From Xiphias gladius (Eukaryota; Chordata; Actinopteri; Istiophoriformes; Xiphiidae), in assembly GCF_016859285.1 (NCBI RefSeq), contig NC_053416.1, forward strand, positions 18,619,210-18,683,209: a stretch of DNA of 64,000 bases. The letters run 5' to 3'. How positions within the stretch are numbered: the stretch's first letter is position 1; each line of letters opens with the position of its first letter. Under the pieces are notes generated by a model, which saw nothing but the letters and a program-made list of their open reading frames with translations, was not told where the DNA came from and did no database searches. Position numbers and translations under genes: made by a program. Shown here piece after piece: positions 16,536 through 27,871 of this stretch.

Positions 16536-19500
16536 ATGAGGACAGCAAGAAAGGGCAGCGTGGAGATGCCTGCGTTTGTGCGGCAGCTGGTGAAAGAGAC
16601 GGAGAAGAGGGTCAGCTCTTTCTTCAAGGGGAGCCGTGGAGGAGCAGCAGAGGGAGAGCAGCCAGGGGAGGGGGAGAAGGAGGAGGTCATCCCCAGCCCC
16701 TACCTGGATCGGCCAGTGCTGGACAAGCTGACAGAGGAGGGCTGTGCCCGCTGGGGCCTCACCTACGCCCTGGGAAGCATGCAGGGCTGGAGGGCCAACA
16801 TGGAGGACTTCCATAACTGTGTTCCGCAGCTGGGTGGACAGCTGGCCGACTGGAGCTTCTTCGCTGTGTTCGATGGTCATGCAGGCAGCACGGTGGCACA
16901 GCACTGCTCCCAGCACCTTCTGGGTCACATCCTAGCCACAGGTGAAATATATGGACTTAAAAATGCATTAATGAAATAAATATAGAAGATTTAATCACAT
17001 ATGATGGACTATTGCTATCTTTTATAAGGGCAAAAATAATTGATTTATTGCAATGATGCTCAGCTGTTTAAGATATTCTGATGAGAAAAGTTCTTTTCTA
17101 ACAGTGAAAGAGAGACAGACTGGCCCTGTTATCAGACATAAATATCATGAATGATCATTTCTCATTATATTCTGCAAATATCTATTTCATTCTATGAAGT
17201 GATGTGTTTTTATGGGATCCTTGTGTCAGCAAACACTAAATATTCCAAGATTGCGCCTCTTTGTGCACACAGGTGGAATAAGACCAGAGGATGATCCTGA
17301 AAAGGTGAAAGGTGCCATCATTGAGGGATTCCTGCAAACAGACAAGCACTTGCACTCTGCCGCACGTCGAGAAGGCTGGGAGAGAGGGGGCACCACCGTG
17401 GTGGCCACTCTTATCTCGCCGTATTACATTTACTTCGCCAACTGTGGTGACTCAAGGGCCATGCTATGCCGGTCTGGCCAGGTTTGCTTCTCCACTGAGG
17501 ACCACAAACCTTACAGCCCTCTTGAGAAAGAGCGAATTGAGAGCGCAGGCGGCTCCGTGTCCCTCCAACGGATCAACGGCTCTCTGGCAGTCTCCCGGGC
17601 TCTAGGGGACTTCAGCTACAAGGGAGCAGAGAACCGGACGCCCAGCCAGCAGATGGTGTCACCAGAGCCAGAGATTTGTGTGGTGGAGCGCTCACCAGCA
17701 GATGAGTTCCTGGTGATTGCCTGCGACGGGGTGTGGGACACAATCAGCAACGAGGAGCTGTGCGCCTTCATCCACAACCGGCTGCGTGTCTGCACTGATC
17801 TGAGGGATGTCTGCAATCAAGTCATTGACCTCTGTCTCTATAAGGTCCGAACCTGCTTCTTCAAACCAGTACCCATATTATCTTAGTCCCTTTGAAATAG
17901 AAAGTAACCTTATGCATTTCTACATGATGTTCAGCAGTTTAAATGGCAAATCCTTTTAACTGATTATAAACACAAAACAAAATTTGAGTTTAAAAATGAG
18001 TTACATAATTTTTAATGGGCTGTGGATTTTATGTAATAGCATAATCCCTTAAACTGTGACTGTGATGAGTTTGCTTGGCTTCATAGGAAGATTAGTGGGG
18101 TCATCCCATTTTTTGAGAAAAGAGCTTAGCTTCTGAAAGATAACTCAGTGACAGTTTCTCTTTGATTCATACTACACACACCTAATCAATCACAATCAAT
18201 CCTATATGTGAATTACACTCAGGCTTTCAAAAAACTCACTGCAGTTTCACCTCCTTTTCTCATTTCTAACTTTTCTATGCAACAGCTTTGATTGGCCAGG
18301 TGGTAGAATTGTGTGGGATGGGCATGATTTACAAAAAAAATGTTTGATACAACAATCATAGTATCTCTCTGTGTAAACCAATTCTTAATAACTGGGCTAC
18401 CTATTTAAAGGATAAGACATATTTTGTGGTCGGGATTGAACTGAGTGTGGAGTTCAAATGGGAAATGTGCTGGATCCCCTCATTATTTTGTGTTTATATG
18501 CATTTAAATCTGGAGACTTGTTGGTCTGATGAATTATTTGCATATGCAAATGACTTGTTCATAAGGATAAAAGTTTTAAAGCTTATTTGGTGAAGATTTT
18601 CGTTATATCAACAAATGGATTCATGGTTTAAGGTTGCCATTACATGTGGGTGGTTGCTGGCACCGGGACGAAATGGAGAAAATCCACCGGTTTGAACGCT
18701 TATGTTAGGGAAATCTGTCCAAAGCAAAGTTTCAGTCGTTGCCTTGGGACAGCTATGAGCAGTGGTATATTAAGGCTATTAAGAATTAAGTAGCCAAGAT
18801 GGGCTATAGATTTGAGCAAAATGGCACTGAACATGGTATTTCATAGTGGCACTTGTCAGGCCTAGTCACTCCTAAAAGCTGGATTATTATTATTATTGTT
18901 TTTTTGGCTAGTTGGAGGGAGCAGAAACACGCTGTGAACACGACTTTGAACTACTATCACCTTAAAGTTGCAGTGGCAAATGTCTTAGCAAACAGGTGTT
19001 TGTTTACTCGTCCAGCAGATACAGAGCAACATTAGCATTAATTTTAAATCGTGTTTTTGACCACCTGGCAAATGTAAGTCCAATATTCAGTCTCCTTTTA
19101 GCTCAGTTTTGCTCTCTGACAACTCTTGAGAAAAATATCTGGCTCTTTGCTAGATGTTCCACTATCACCCACTTAGTGTATGAAAGGTAGGATACATTGG
19201 TTTTAGTGCTTTTTCACTAAAAACTGCTGTGGATGAAAACAGCATTATGATGGTGGTGAGCGTGAACCAAACCAGTAAAGTTGTGGGCTATAAATTAAGA
19301 TTTAAGCTCCACAGAAAATAGGGGAACAGGGGATACTGGTGATAATGTTTTGTGGGTTCATCACTATGAGTGACTCCTTTCAAATACATAATTAGTCATG
19401 TGATTCATTGTTAATATAAAAATATTGATATAGGCACTTTAAACACATTCATGTCCATATAGAGGTGAAGATCTACAAGTGAACATCTTTGGCTCCAATA

Positions 19501-21398
19501 GCATACATTTAGACTGAAAAAGCAGCACTGACTTGTGGTAAAGCTTTGGTTCAGTCTCATTTTCGCTGTGGCTGCTGTTGGAACAATAGTCTGACAGTGC
19601 ACCTTAAAATAGACTGCAGAGGTGTCGGAACAGGTTACATGGGATTTTTCTAGGTTCCTATGAGGACTCTTTTCAGCCACTCTCTGAGAGTGTCAAACGG
19701 TTGAAGGTTGTTGTTCAAGAACGTAGGATTGCATTCATTAAGAATCATTTCAGACCAGTGAGGGAGAATAATTATTCCGCTACAGCCAGCTCCACTCATA
19801 TTATGACTACTAGATTTAAGGGTGTTTAGTGAAGGATATTTTTCACCATAGAGTAACTAATCTGTAGAATAAGGGAAGTAGCTTGTCAATAAGGCTTGAG
19901 CTTTTCAGCAGAAAAGCCTTCATATGTTTTGCTGTGCCCATAATTAAATTGATGCATATCTTATACCTTAGTAAGTAAAATCCTTCATTCAACTCATCCC
20001 CTATTTGAAACCAGGTTCCCCAGAACCTCAAGGCAATTAATAAAATTAATTGGGCTAATTGTCAATGTTGTATTCTTTGTAGTCAAAGAATCATATCAGG
20101 ATATACACAGGCCACATGTGCACTCTTTTTGGCCATCATGTAACTCTGTTATGTAACAGGGTTTCAGCTTGGATTTGAACAATGACCTCAAAATGTCACA
20201 GCTTCTACCACACTCCATTTACATTTTCCTGCTCCACTGCATCTGTGTGACACTGGTGTACAAAACCATGAGGTTAAAATGGTGTATTTCTAAAACAGTT
20301 CACCCAGGATGAAATAATGTTTCATGTGTTGACAATCATAAGGTTAGCCATCATTACTCACCTCTGCTGACACTGCTTCACTCCACAGGGCAGCTTGGAC
20401 AACATCAGCATCATCCTGCTGTGCTTTACCGGAGCCCCCCAGCTCACAGCAGAGGCATTACACCAGGAGGCTGAGCTGGAGGAACTGCTGGGGTCCAAAG
20501 TAGCAGGTGTGTTGGGTATAAATTATATTAGGCATTAGGCATAATTTTCACCTTGTTTTTTTCATGCTTAAATGCTAAATTAAATTCTGATTTTTTCTGT
20601 TTTCTTGAGGTTTATGGTTTGCATTTGAGAAGAAATTCTTCAACACCTGTTTTTCACCAGTTCTCCATTTTTCTTGCTGTCAATAAATCCCATGTGATGA
20701 ACACACATATCATAGTTTATTTTGAGTCAATCCAACATACTCCATCTTGGTGTCGAAAATATTGTAATCACTAGTGCACCAAATGTGTGTTAATCCACAG
20801 CCGAAAATAGTCCCCATAAAATGCACAATTTACTCTTGTTTGAGTCACGTCTGCTAAAATCTAGTGCTCAACTTTTCCGGGAAATTATTTAGCATTTTTG
20901 AAAAATAAAAAAAAAGGAATTAATGTGTTCCCTTTTATTTATTTATTTATTTTTTTTACAAATGTACATTTAGTAGGAAGAAATGAGCTTGTGGCGGAGT
21001 GCCACAGAGAAGGTAGGGGGAAGGGAAGTTAGAAATTATTGAGAGGTAGACCAACACATTGTTGGTTTTGGTCTTTTTGTGGCTGACAAGTTGTTCACAA
21101 TAGGAAAAATACAGAATAATGTCAGCATTACTGTATGCAATTTCCATGTAAACTTTAAGAAAATGCCAGAAACCCTCTTAATTTATTTGTATGCTCATTT
21201 CTATGTTTCTTTCTTCTTTTAATATCTGACAGAAATTTTTGATGAGCTGTGTGTCAGAGGGGAGGAACCTGACCTGCTGTCTGTCCTCACAGTCCTAGCA
21301 TCCACTGTCATCCCTGGATTACCACCAGGTGGAGGCATACAGAGCAAGTAAGAGACACAAAATCTGTGTTTATGTGTGTGTGTGTGTGTGTGTGCGTG

Positions 21399-21475
<77 letters not shown>

Positions 21476-21736
21476 ATCTATACACTGTGCTGGGAAATTA
21501 CACCATGTTACTTTTGTGTGTTACAGAAGGAACTGCATTATTTCTGCTTACTATCAACAAAGAGAGACACACAAGCCCACAGTACCAAATGTGAGTACAA
21601 ACTATACGTCTGTCCAATTTTAACAATTAGAGGACATGTTATTTCCTTCACTATGAAAATGTTCATGTAAAAACTAAACTAAATTCACCATTATTTCCTG
21701 CATTATTTGTCTGTCCAGGGCCTGGGAGGCTCCTGA
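16536..21736 (+). CDS. ppm1n: Metal-dependent protein phosphatase PPM1N-like (PP2C family, complete)
   Basis: Six exons: 16536-16941, 17273-17844, 20389-20506, 21233-21347, 21527-21590 and 21719-21736. They give 430 residues. It is a Mg/Mn-dependent Ser/Thr phosphatase of the PPM1A/B/N group. Metal-binding residues are all present: MED (E90, D91), VFDGHAG (D113, G114), ACDGVWD (D287) and GSLDN (D330). The signatures GSLAVSRALGDF and LVxSPEPE-type (MVSPEPE) are intact, and a PPM1-type helical C-terminus follows (STVIPGLPPGGGIQSKRN). STEDH, DGVWDT and GSLDN favour PPM1N over PPM1A/B. The rtn2 neighbour agrees. An alternative start at residue 11 (MPAFVRQL..) is possible. The N-terminus is not MG-, so the N-myristoylation of PPM1A/B is not expected. 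The donor after exon 2 (AAG/GTCCGA) is weak. Confidence 0.88.
18430..18610 (+). pseudogene. Possible fragment of a LINE reverse transcriptase
   Basis: In ppm1n intron 2, one frame reads GVQMGNVLDPLI, recalling the RT motif GVPQGSVLGPLLF. Shortly after comes FAYANDLFIRI, recalling the FADD catalytic block with D changed to N. Stops and a frame change separate the pieces. Similarity is short and from memory, so this is tentative. Confidence 0.35.
18925..19190. repeat. Dispersed repeat, family C, copy 1
   Basis: The segment containing CCACCTGGCAAATGTAAGTC, then CTCCTTTTAGCTC, ATCTGGCTCTTTGCTAGATG and a closing CACCCACTTAG block aligns collinearly with 56165-56410. It resembles a repeat often seen in teleost introns. 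It lies in ppm1n intron 2. Confidence 0.7.
20640..21130. repeat. MITE-like element, family B, copy 1 (inverted)
   Basis: The core GTGCACCAAATGTG..AATCCA..CTGAAAATAGTCCCC-type block (20774-20820) matches the reverse complement of 36405-36455. The left arm CTTGCTGTCAATAAATCCCATG is mirrored by the right arm around 21065-21115 (GTTTTGGTCTTTTTGTGGCTGACAAG). It lies in ppm1n intron 3, shortly before exon 4. Confidence 0.72.
21373..21474. repeat. (TG)n microsatellite filling a short ppm1n intron
   Basis: About 50 TG units, with two GCG interruptions near 21391-21410, occupy more than half of the 179-base intron between ppm1n exons 4 and 5 (21348-21526). The tract starts about 25 bases after the donor and ends about 50 bases before the acceptor. 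In the transcript it is a UG repeat. Confidence 0.97.
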
Positions 21737-21915
21737 AAAGCACTACTGGATTTTGTCTCCAAGGATCCATGGAGGGACTGTAATTAATGTCTATATTAAA
21801 ACTGTTTTCTTCATGTGTGCAATTTGACAAAAAGGGACATGATGAACAGACAGGGATGTTTGTTTACATCATGCTAACAAGTAGCATCTTGTCATAACAA
21901 TGCAAAAATAGATCT

Positions 21916-21921
21916 AATAAA
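21916..21921 (+). promoter_or_regulatory. Candidate polyadenylation signal for ppm1n
   Basis: AATAAA about 180 bases after the ppm1n stop codon, on the coding strand. It is a good position for a short 3' UTR. A second AATAAA follows near 22055. Confidence 0.5.
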
Positions 21922-21939
21922 GCCTGATACGTTTATATT

Positions 21940-23799
21940 TGTACAAGAAGGACATTTTGTAAAACTTACTCAGAGACACTGACCCAGCAACAAACCTCTG
22001 CCTCATATTCAGTAAACAGAAAGCTGATAATTTCAAATGACGGCCTGTAAAACTGAATAAAAGCCAACTGTGAAATTGTCCATTTTCATTGGATAAAATA
22101 ATAAGTGTTAGTACATGTAGGGGTGTAATTTATGATGTTTTAAGAATAGATGTAATAAGAGAATAATTTAAAGAATTTCAGTTTGCCTTTCATCTCCAAA
22201 AAAGAAAATTGTAAAACATTGTCAGTGCTAGCCATAAGCTAGCGTGCAGCTAACATATATCCATTTGTTACAACAGGAAATGCTAACAGCTTGACAGCTG
22301 ATGGGAGTGCACCAATTTATCTTTTCCCCTCGTGGTTGGAAGTGACAGGCAAATAAACACTGATTAGGTATTTTTATTCTGCTAATTAAGTCTCAACGCA
22401 CACACGCACTTGTCAAGAAAAAATACATTTCACAGATCTAAAATCTTTTTGAAGAGGTGTTTGCTTTTACATTTTTACATACATACGCTTAGCTGGAGTG
22501 TTGTTTGGAGAATTTGTTATTTTAAATTAGTTATTTGTTAGAATAAAAGTTACATTATTACTAAGGAGCTATACAGTTTGTTGCCGTAACTGCGGGCTTT
22601 GATCGTGAGCAAAAATGGAATGAAAGTATCCAAATCCCATAAGATCTACATTTATTGACCAATCAATTTATTTTACACAAATAAGATCTATATGGACACA
22701 TTTTTTTGCAATTCTTTCTGTATATTAACCATATTTCTAAACACATTCTTCAATACAGTGTATGTGAAATGTATTTTTTCCATAAGTTTGTTGATATGTA
22801 CTGTGATGCCTTATTCATCTTTTATATAGTTGATAAAACAAACAGCATAAGAATGGGTTGGTTTCAAGATGGGTCATTTGATCTGCATCCTACTGCATTA
22901 TTATTTTATTTCAGTGAGTAATTCTGTGTGTAGACATTACATGTTAAGATTTATGATTGTTTTAAACCTAAATAAAGAATATTTGACTGACAACTTTGAG
23001 TATTTTTACTCACAATAACCCATTAAAGAAATATTTTTCTCATTGCTTTGAAATTATACAGTAAATACAATTCATCAGGCGTGACACTAGAGGAAAATGG
23101 ATGATTTTGTTTCCTGTAAGAGCTCTATCTGCCAAATAGATGATAGAGGATGACACAGAATGGAATAAAATGGTTTGTCTTGCATAGTAAAGAATCTCCT
23201 CCAGCTAGCCAAGCAGTGCCTGAATCTTGCTCTCTGCTTTGTTAATGTGATCCTGCGACTATCTGTACTGCACTTATTGACATAAGGACGTCCTCTACAG
23301 GCCACATTTGATTAGATGTGCTCCATTGAAAACTCCCGATCTCAGTGCTCTTTCATGATTACTATGAATTTCAATGACATGAGCTGATGGAACAAGATGG
23401 CTTGTGAGCAATCAGCAAATTAAAATGTCTTTTTCTCAGTGCTCCTTTAGTGGGTTTGAGAAGCTCTGTTTAAACACTAATCACAATTCAAATGTTTTAT
23501 ATATGCAGCTATCTTTTACCTAAGAGGAGACTGTAGATATTGTGTTTATGTCTGTATGTTCACTAATACTAACTACTACCTCACGTACAACCATATTTGT
23601 TGAGGAGGACAGGGGACGTGTGCAGCACTGTTAAATCAGCAGTCCCCTTTAAGTGGTCCTTCACTGCTTCTTTCATCTGATTGCTTTTGTATGAGCCAAT
23701 CACTTCAGGACATCAGACCCCTCTTCACGGTGATGTTGAAATCTATAAATGGTATTGGTCTTTTTGATATCTTTCCCCTCACAGAACAAAATGTGAACA
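21940..23799. other. Tail-to-tail spacer between ppm1n and kcnk12
   Basis: No coding exon is visible on either strand. It is AT-rich, with nothing recognisable beyond short runs. The part nearest 24053 is probably the kcnk12 3' UTR. Confidence 0.5.
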
Positions 23800-23805
23800 T
23801 TTATT
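23800..23805 (-). promoter_or_regulatory. Candidate polyadenylation signal for kcnk12
   Basis: The minus strand reads AATAAA about 250 bases past the kcnk12 stop. It is plausible by position only. Confidence 0.4.
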
Positions 23806-24053
23806 TGCTGTCCAAAATCCATGCTGGAGGTCTGCTATCATCTGCATAGACTTCCACAGAAATTGCTCAGAGAGACTCTGAACAGAGGAAAATTATTGTA
23901 TTCCTACAATTTAGTTTTGTCATAATGAGAGGACCAATTGTTGACTTTCTCGAAATCACTCAGTAAGGAAATAGGTTGGATCAAAGCTGTGATGTAGAAA
24001 CCCTAAAGCAATGTACACAAGAATAAAATCTTAGCATGTCATACTATGTCATG

Positions 24054-25560
24054 CTACCTATCCACACTGGTTTCTTGTAGGCGGTTATTCATAATGGCCA
24101 AGGCCCCCACACCACCAGAGAATCCATTCTGATGGCCGTAGCTTTGCCGGGGGCCCTGATGAGCTGTTTCGCTCAGTTGCTTCTGCAGTAGTGCCAGAGA
24201 CACCTTATTGGACACCGTGAACTCATTGACAGAGATCATCTCTCCTGACATACGACGCCCAACGTATACCCCATCAGCCACTGCACCTGCATCCGTCTCA
24301 CTGTCACAAACCGTCTCCACCGAGCCGTCCCTGTAGCAATGTCTTCCTGCAGGACAGTGGGATGACATGGGCTGCACAGTGTTGCGTTTTAAGCGTTTTT
24401 GCCTGAGGTGTGCTGGCAGGCGTCTCTGGTTGTGATTTCTGTTTTGGAGGCAGGGGCAGCAGAGCCCCCAGCAGCTACGTGTGGAGCAAGAGGAGCGCTG
24501 ATGCCGCCCCGAGCAGACCAGCTTACCCAGAATCCAGTTCAGAGTTTGCTTGATGACAATAGAGATGACATTGAAAAGTGAGTAGATACAACATACTCCC
24601 ATTAAGATGAAAAGGCAGTTCCCGAGCCGGTAGGCTTCCTGAGATTCATACTGCTGTCTCTGACTGCTCACCAGGTCCCCAAAGCCGATGGTGCTGAAAG
24701 CAACGAAGCAGAAGTAGAGGGAGTCCACGTAGCTCCAGTTCTCCATGGAGCTGTACAGGGTGGAGGCACTGCACGCGATCACAATCGATGCTACTCCCAG
24801 GATCAGCATAACGTAATAGACTGATGGTTTCCAGTCCTCCAGGCTGTCCTCCTCGCCGGGTGTCTCCTCCTTGCTCGACATCACCCCAACCCCGCCACAC
24901 CTCAGCCGACGCTCATGACACCAGCGCATGATGTAGGCTAACATCGTGATGATCCTCTCCAGGAAGAGGTTAAAGAAGAGGATGGTGGCGGCACAGCCAA
25001 TGAGACCATAGAAGATTAAGAATATTTTTCCAGCTATGGTCGCTGGTGTGGTCATGCCAAAGCCTAGAGAAGACAAATACAAAATAAAAGGTTCAAGGGT
25101 CATGGTTCACAAACAGTACTTTTTTGGAGTAAGTATCTCATAAGCAATATGTAAGAACTTCTGAAGAAGCATCTGAAGTTGTATAAAACTTTGTAAAAGT
25201 GTGAGACTTACCAATAGTGGAGACCACAGTGCCCACAAAGTAGAAAGCTCCAGAAAAGTCCCAGCGAGGCCTCAACATGTCCACTCTGATCCCAGCTCCA
25301 TTTGCCTCCTCATACTGCCGCAGCAGAGTGTGAAGGGCACCCAGGTTGACCCTATATCGCTGGGTGAAGTTGTCCAGCTGCTGTTTCCAGAGGCGGCGGG
25401 CACGCAGCTCAAAGGGATGCTCCAGGGCTGAGAAGATGGCCGCCCCACATAATAAGTAGAGCAGGATGAGCCCAGCCAGCAGGCAGAAACGGGCATTGTC
25501 TTCATTCATGGGCGCCCTTGGGCAGCAGCAGCAGCCACCAGCAGCTCTCCTCTGAGCCAT
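24054..25560 (-). CDS. kcnk12: Two-pore-domain potassium channel, THIK type, KCNK12-like (complete)
   Basis: Two exons, 25212-25560 and 24054-25063, encode 452 residues. The split falls inside the first selectivity filter (TI-G/FG), as in THIK genes. It has four transmembrane segments and two pore loops, both with TIGFG (residues about 115-119 and 241-245), forming a background K+ channel as a dimer. A long cytoplasmic tail contains RRMSGEMISVNEF, KVSLALLQKQLSETA and, at the end, GFSGGVGALAIMNNRLQETS. Those tail blocks, and the N-terminal run GGCCCCPRAPMNEDNARF, fit KCNK12 (THIK-2) better than KCNK13. Earlier in-frame ATGs exist, but MAQRRAAGG aligns best with the family start. It may be the fish-specific kcnk12-like duplicate rather than the direct orthologue. 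All key pore residues are intact. Confidence 0.9.
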
Positions 25561-27685
25561 GAGCACAGCAGCAGCAGAGATACACCGCTGCAACAACATG
25601 CACCGCTTCTGCCAGCGCTGCCAAGTCACACACTCACAGTTACATATATCAGCCACCACACAGGAGACATACACGGACTATATGAAACACTTTTGGTTTA
25701 CACACAGTGATATATTTGGCTCTAATATTACATTAGGATTAAAAAAACATCTCTTGGAGGAGGTTACTGAGGGCTGCTTTGATTGTTTAGAAGAAAAATG
25801 TATGCATCTGAAGATAATAGCCTGTAACAAAACAAAAAAGACATATATTAGCAGTATGTTTACTAATTTGGAAATATTTTATTAATTTATTTTGCATTCT
25901 TTTTCATTTTTATTTCCCCTCATTAATAAAAAATGATTTCAATCACAAAAATTTGACTGAAAACATGCCAAGCTTTGGTTAAATCAGTATATAGTAAAGA
26001 CATTCATCATAAGGAAACATTTATTTCATGAAAACATTTAGTACCTGGTGTCATTGACAGCAGCGTCCGTTGTCTGATCGCCGTTTCTGGTCTGCTGTGC
26101 TCGTTTCATGGATCTGGTGAACAATGACCAGCAATAGGAAGCCTCTTGAGTTTTTTTGTGCAAACTGAGAGGCTGTCTGATGTTTCATCTGTCAAATACT
26201 GACATCATCATTTCTTTGCCCACACCCTCCGTCTTCCAGCACACCCTGATTGGTGCAGTCATCTCATCATTTTAAAAGCGCTGTCCGTTTATTCAAGCCT
26301 TCATCACACCAAAAAAATTAACTTCTCCTGCAAGAGCTACAAGTGACAAAAGGTTTGCTTTAAATAATTGGTCCCTAAATCACTCAGTGACATCGTCCAA
26401 GCCTGGGCTGAGGTATTTCAAGTCCAGATTGATCCAGATCTTGCCGCTCTCTTTTTACCACCACTTGGATACCCTTGAGCAAGACACTGAACATGAAACT
26501 GCCCCAGTCGGGGTTTCTGAATAGCCAACATATCAGGCTATAGTTGTACTGTGCAGCTTCCAGTCGCTCTGAGAGGGCTTTTTGTTGTTGCTGCAGACTG
26601 TGTGGGAGGATTTGTTGGGCATGACTTTCAGTTCCTCTCTCTGTTCATCCCTTTAATCTTGTCTGATGCTGCAGGCAAGGGCAGGGGTTCCTTCTGCCTG
26701 CCATCTGATGGCTGAATGACAGGAGAGGACAGGTGTGGAAGACAGAGAGCACATCTGACTTCATCTCACCAGTCAACCCTGCATCAGGTGCTGAACTTTA
26801 GAGTTTGATTCTGTTCTTATCTGTTCAGATTCAGAGTACTGCTTACCAATCATTTTTACATGATTTTTTAATGACTGAAAATATATGTAAGTAGACCAGT
26901 ATACATCAATGCATTCTTTTCTCTACAGAATTGCTTTACAGTGGATTGAACAATAACCAATTACTAAACAATAAATATAATATTTCTTTAAAAACAGTTT
27001 TGAGATCATGAACTTAATTTTGTGCTTCATGTAACACCCAAAAAATCTATATATATGAATATATAATCAAGGATTTAAACATGACATTGGCACAAACTCA
27101 AGACACATTTCTTGATCTTGAATTTAATCCTAACTCTGGTGCAAAAATAGTGAAATTATTTCATATCTAATATGTCATTTTATATGTCAACATATATCAA
27201 GCCATGATAGAGACTGTTCCTATTCCTAATGTAAATCAATTAAGCTTTTAAAGCCTACTAAATAATGATGATGATTTAGATGCGAACAAATAAATAAATT
27301 AAAGAAATGTAGAAAAGAGCAGTCCAATTTATAGCTATATATTTTAAACATCATTTTAAGGACACAGTGTGACATTTTAACTGATCATCTCCAGCCAGAG
27401 AAGGTGGCCATTATAATTGCTAGTGCCATGTGTTTCCTGAAATAATGAGGAAGTCACTTCAAGACCGTAGGGTTGGATATCTCCTGCTGAGGCTGGAAAC
27501 TGAGATTGTGTTATGCTCTGGTGCAGGGCAGGTGGGAGTAGGTCTAATCAATAGTCACAATGGGTTTTACTGTGCATAAATCACCAATGATCTTTTGACC
27601 AGACGTGATTTGCTGAAAAAAAATCTATTCTGGAAAGTATTTGCTTGATAACACAAATGCCAGCTAACAGTTCATTTTTACAATA
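25561..27685. other. Spacer upstream of kcnk12 and downstream of itpkc
   Basis: This contains the kcnk12 5' flank and promoter, and probably 5' UTR sequence (25561-26100). No exon is supported. A short piece near 26470-26500 (ACCCTTGAGCAAGACACTGAA) looks like part of a common fish repeat. The remaining AT-rich sequence shows nothing recognisable. Confidence 0.5.
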
Positions 27686-27691
27686 TTTATT
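27686..27691 (-). promoter_or_regulatory. Candidate polyadenylation signal for the IP3 3-kinase gene
   Basis: The minus strand reads AATAAA about 180 bases downstream of the stop codon, which would give a compact 3' UTR. Confidence 0.45.
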
Positions 27692-27871
27692 GTTATTGTA
27701 ATCAACCACATACACCCTCATAGTTTTGCTCATTACTGTATTTTCCTATAGCGCTCATTCCCACAATTCTGACAACACAACTGTTTCAGAAGCCAATCAA
27801 TCTGCAGTCATTCACCTATGAGTGCTGAAGGAAGTTTGAGAGTACATTTCCACGCACTTTTAGAGTGGCAT

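Noticed and set aside
16458-16928. 156-codon minus-strand frame
   Set aside because: It is the antisense shadow of ppm1n exon 1, which has clear PP2C motifs and splice sites on the plus strand.
21219-21670. Frames encoding Cys-Val or His-Thr repeats
   Set aside because: They are translations of the TG microsatellite between ppm1n exons.
25559-25885. 108-codon plus-strand frame
   Set aside because: It overlaps the kcnk12 start exon and promoter in antisense and has no domain.
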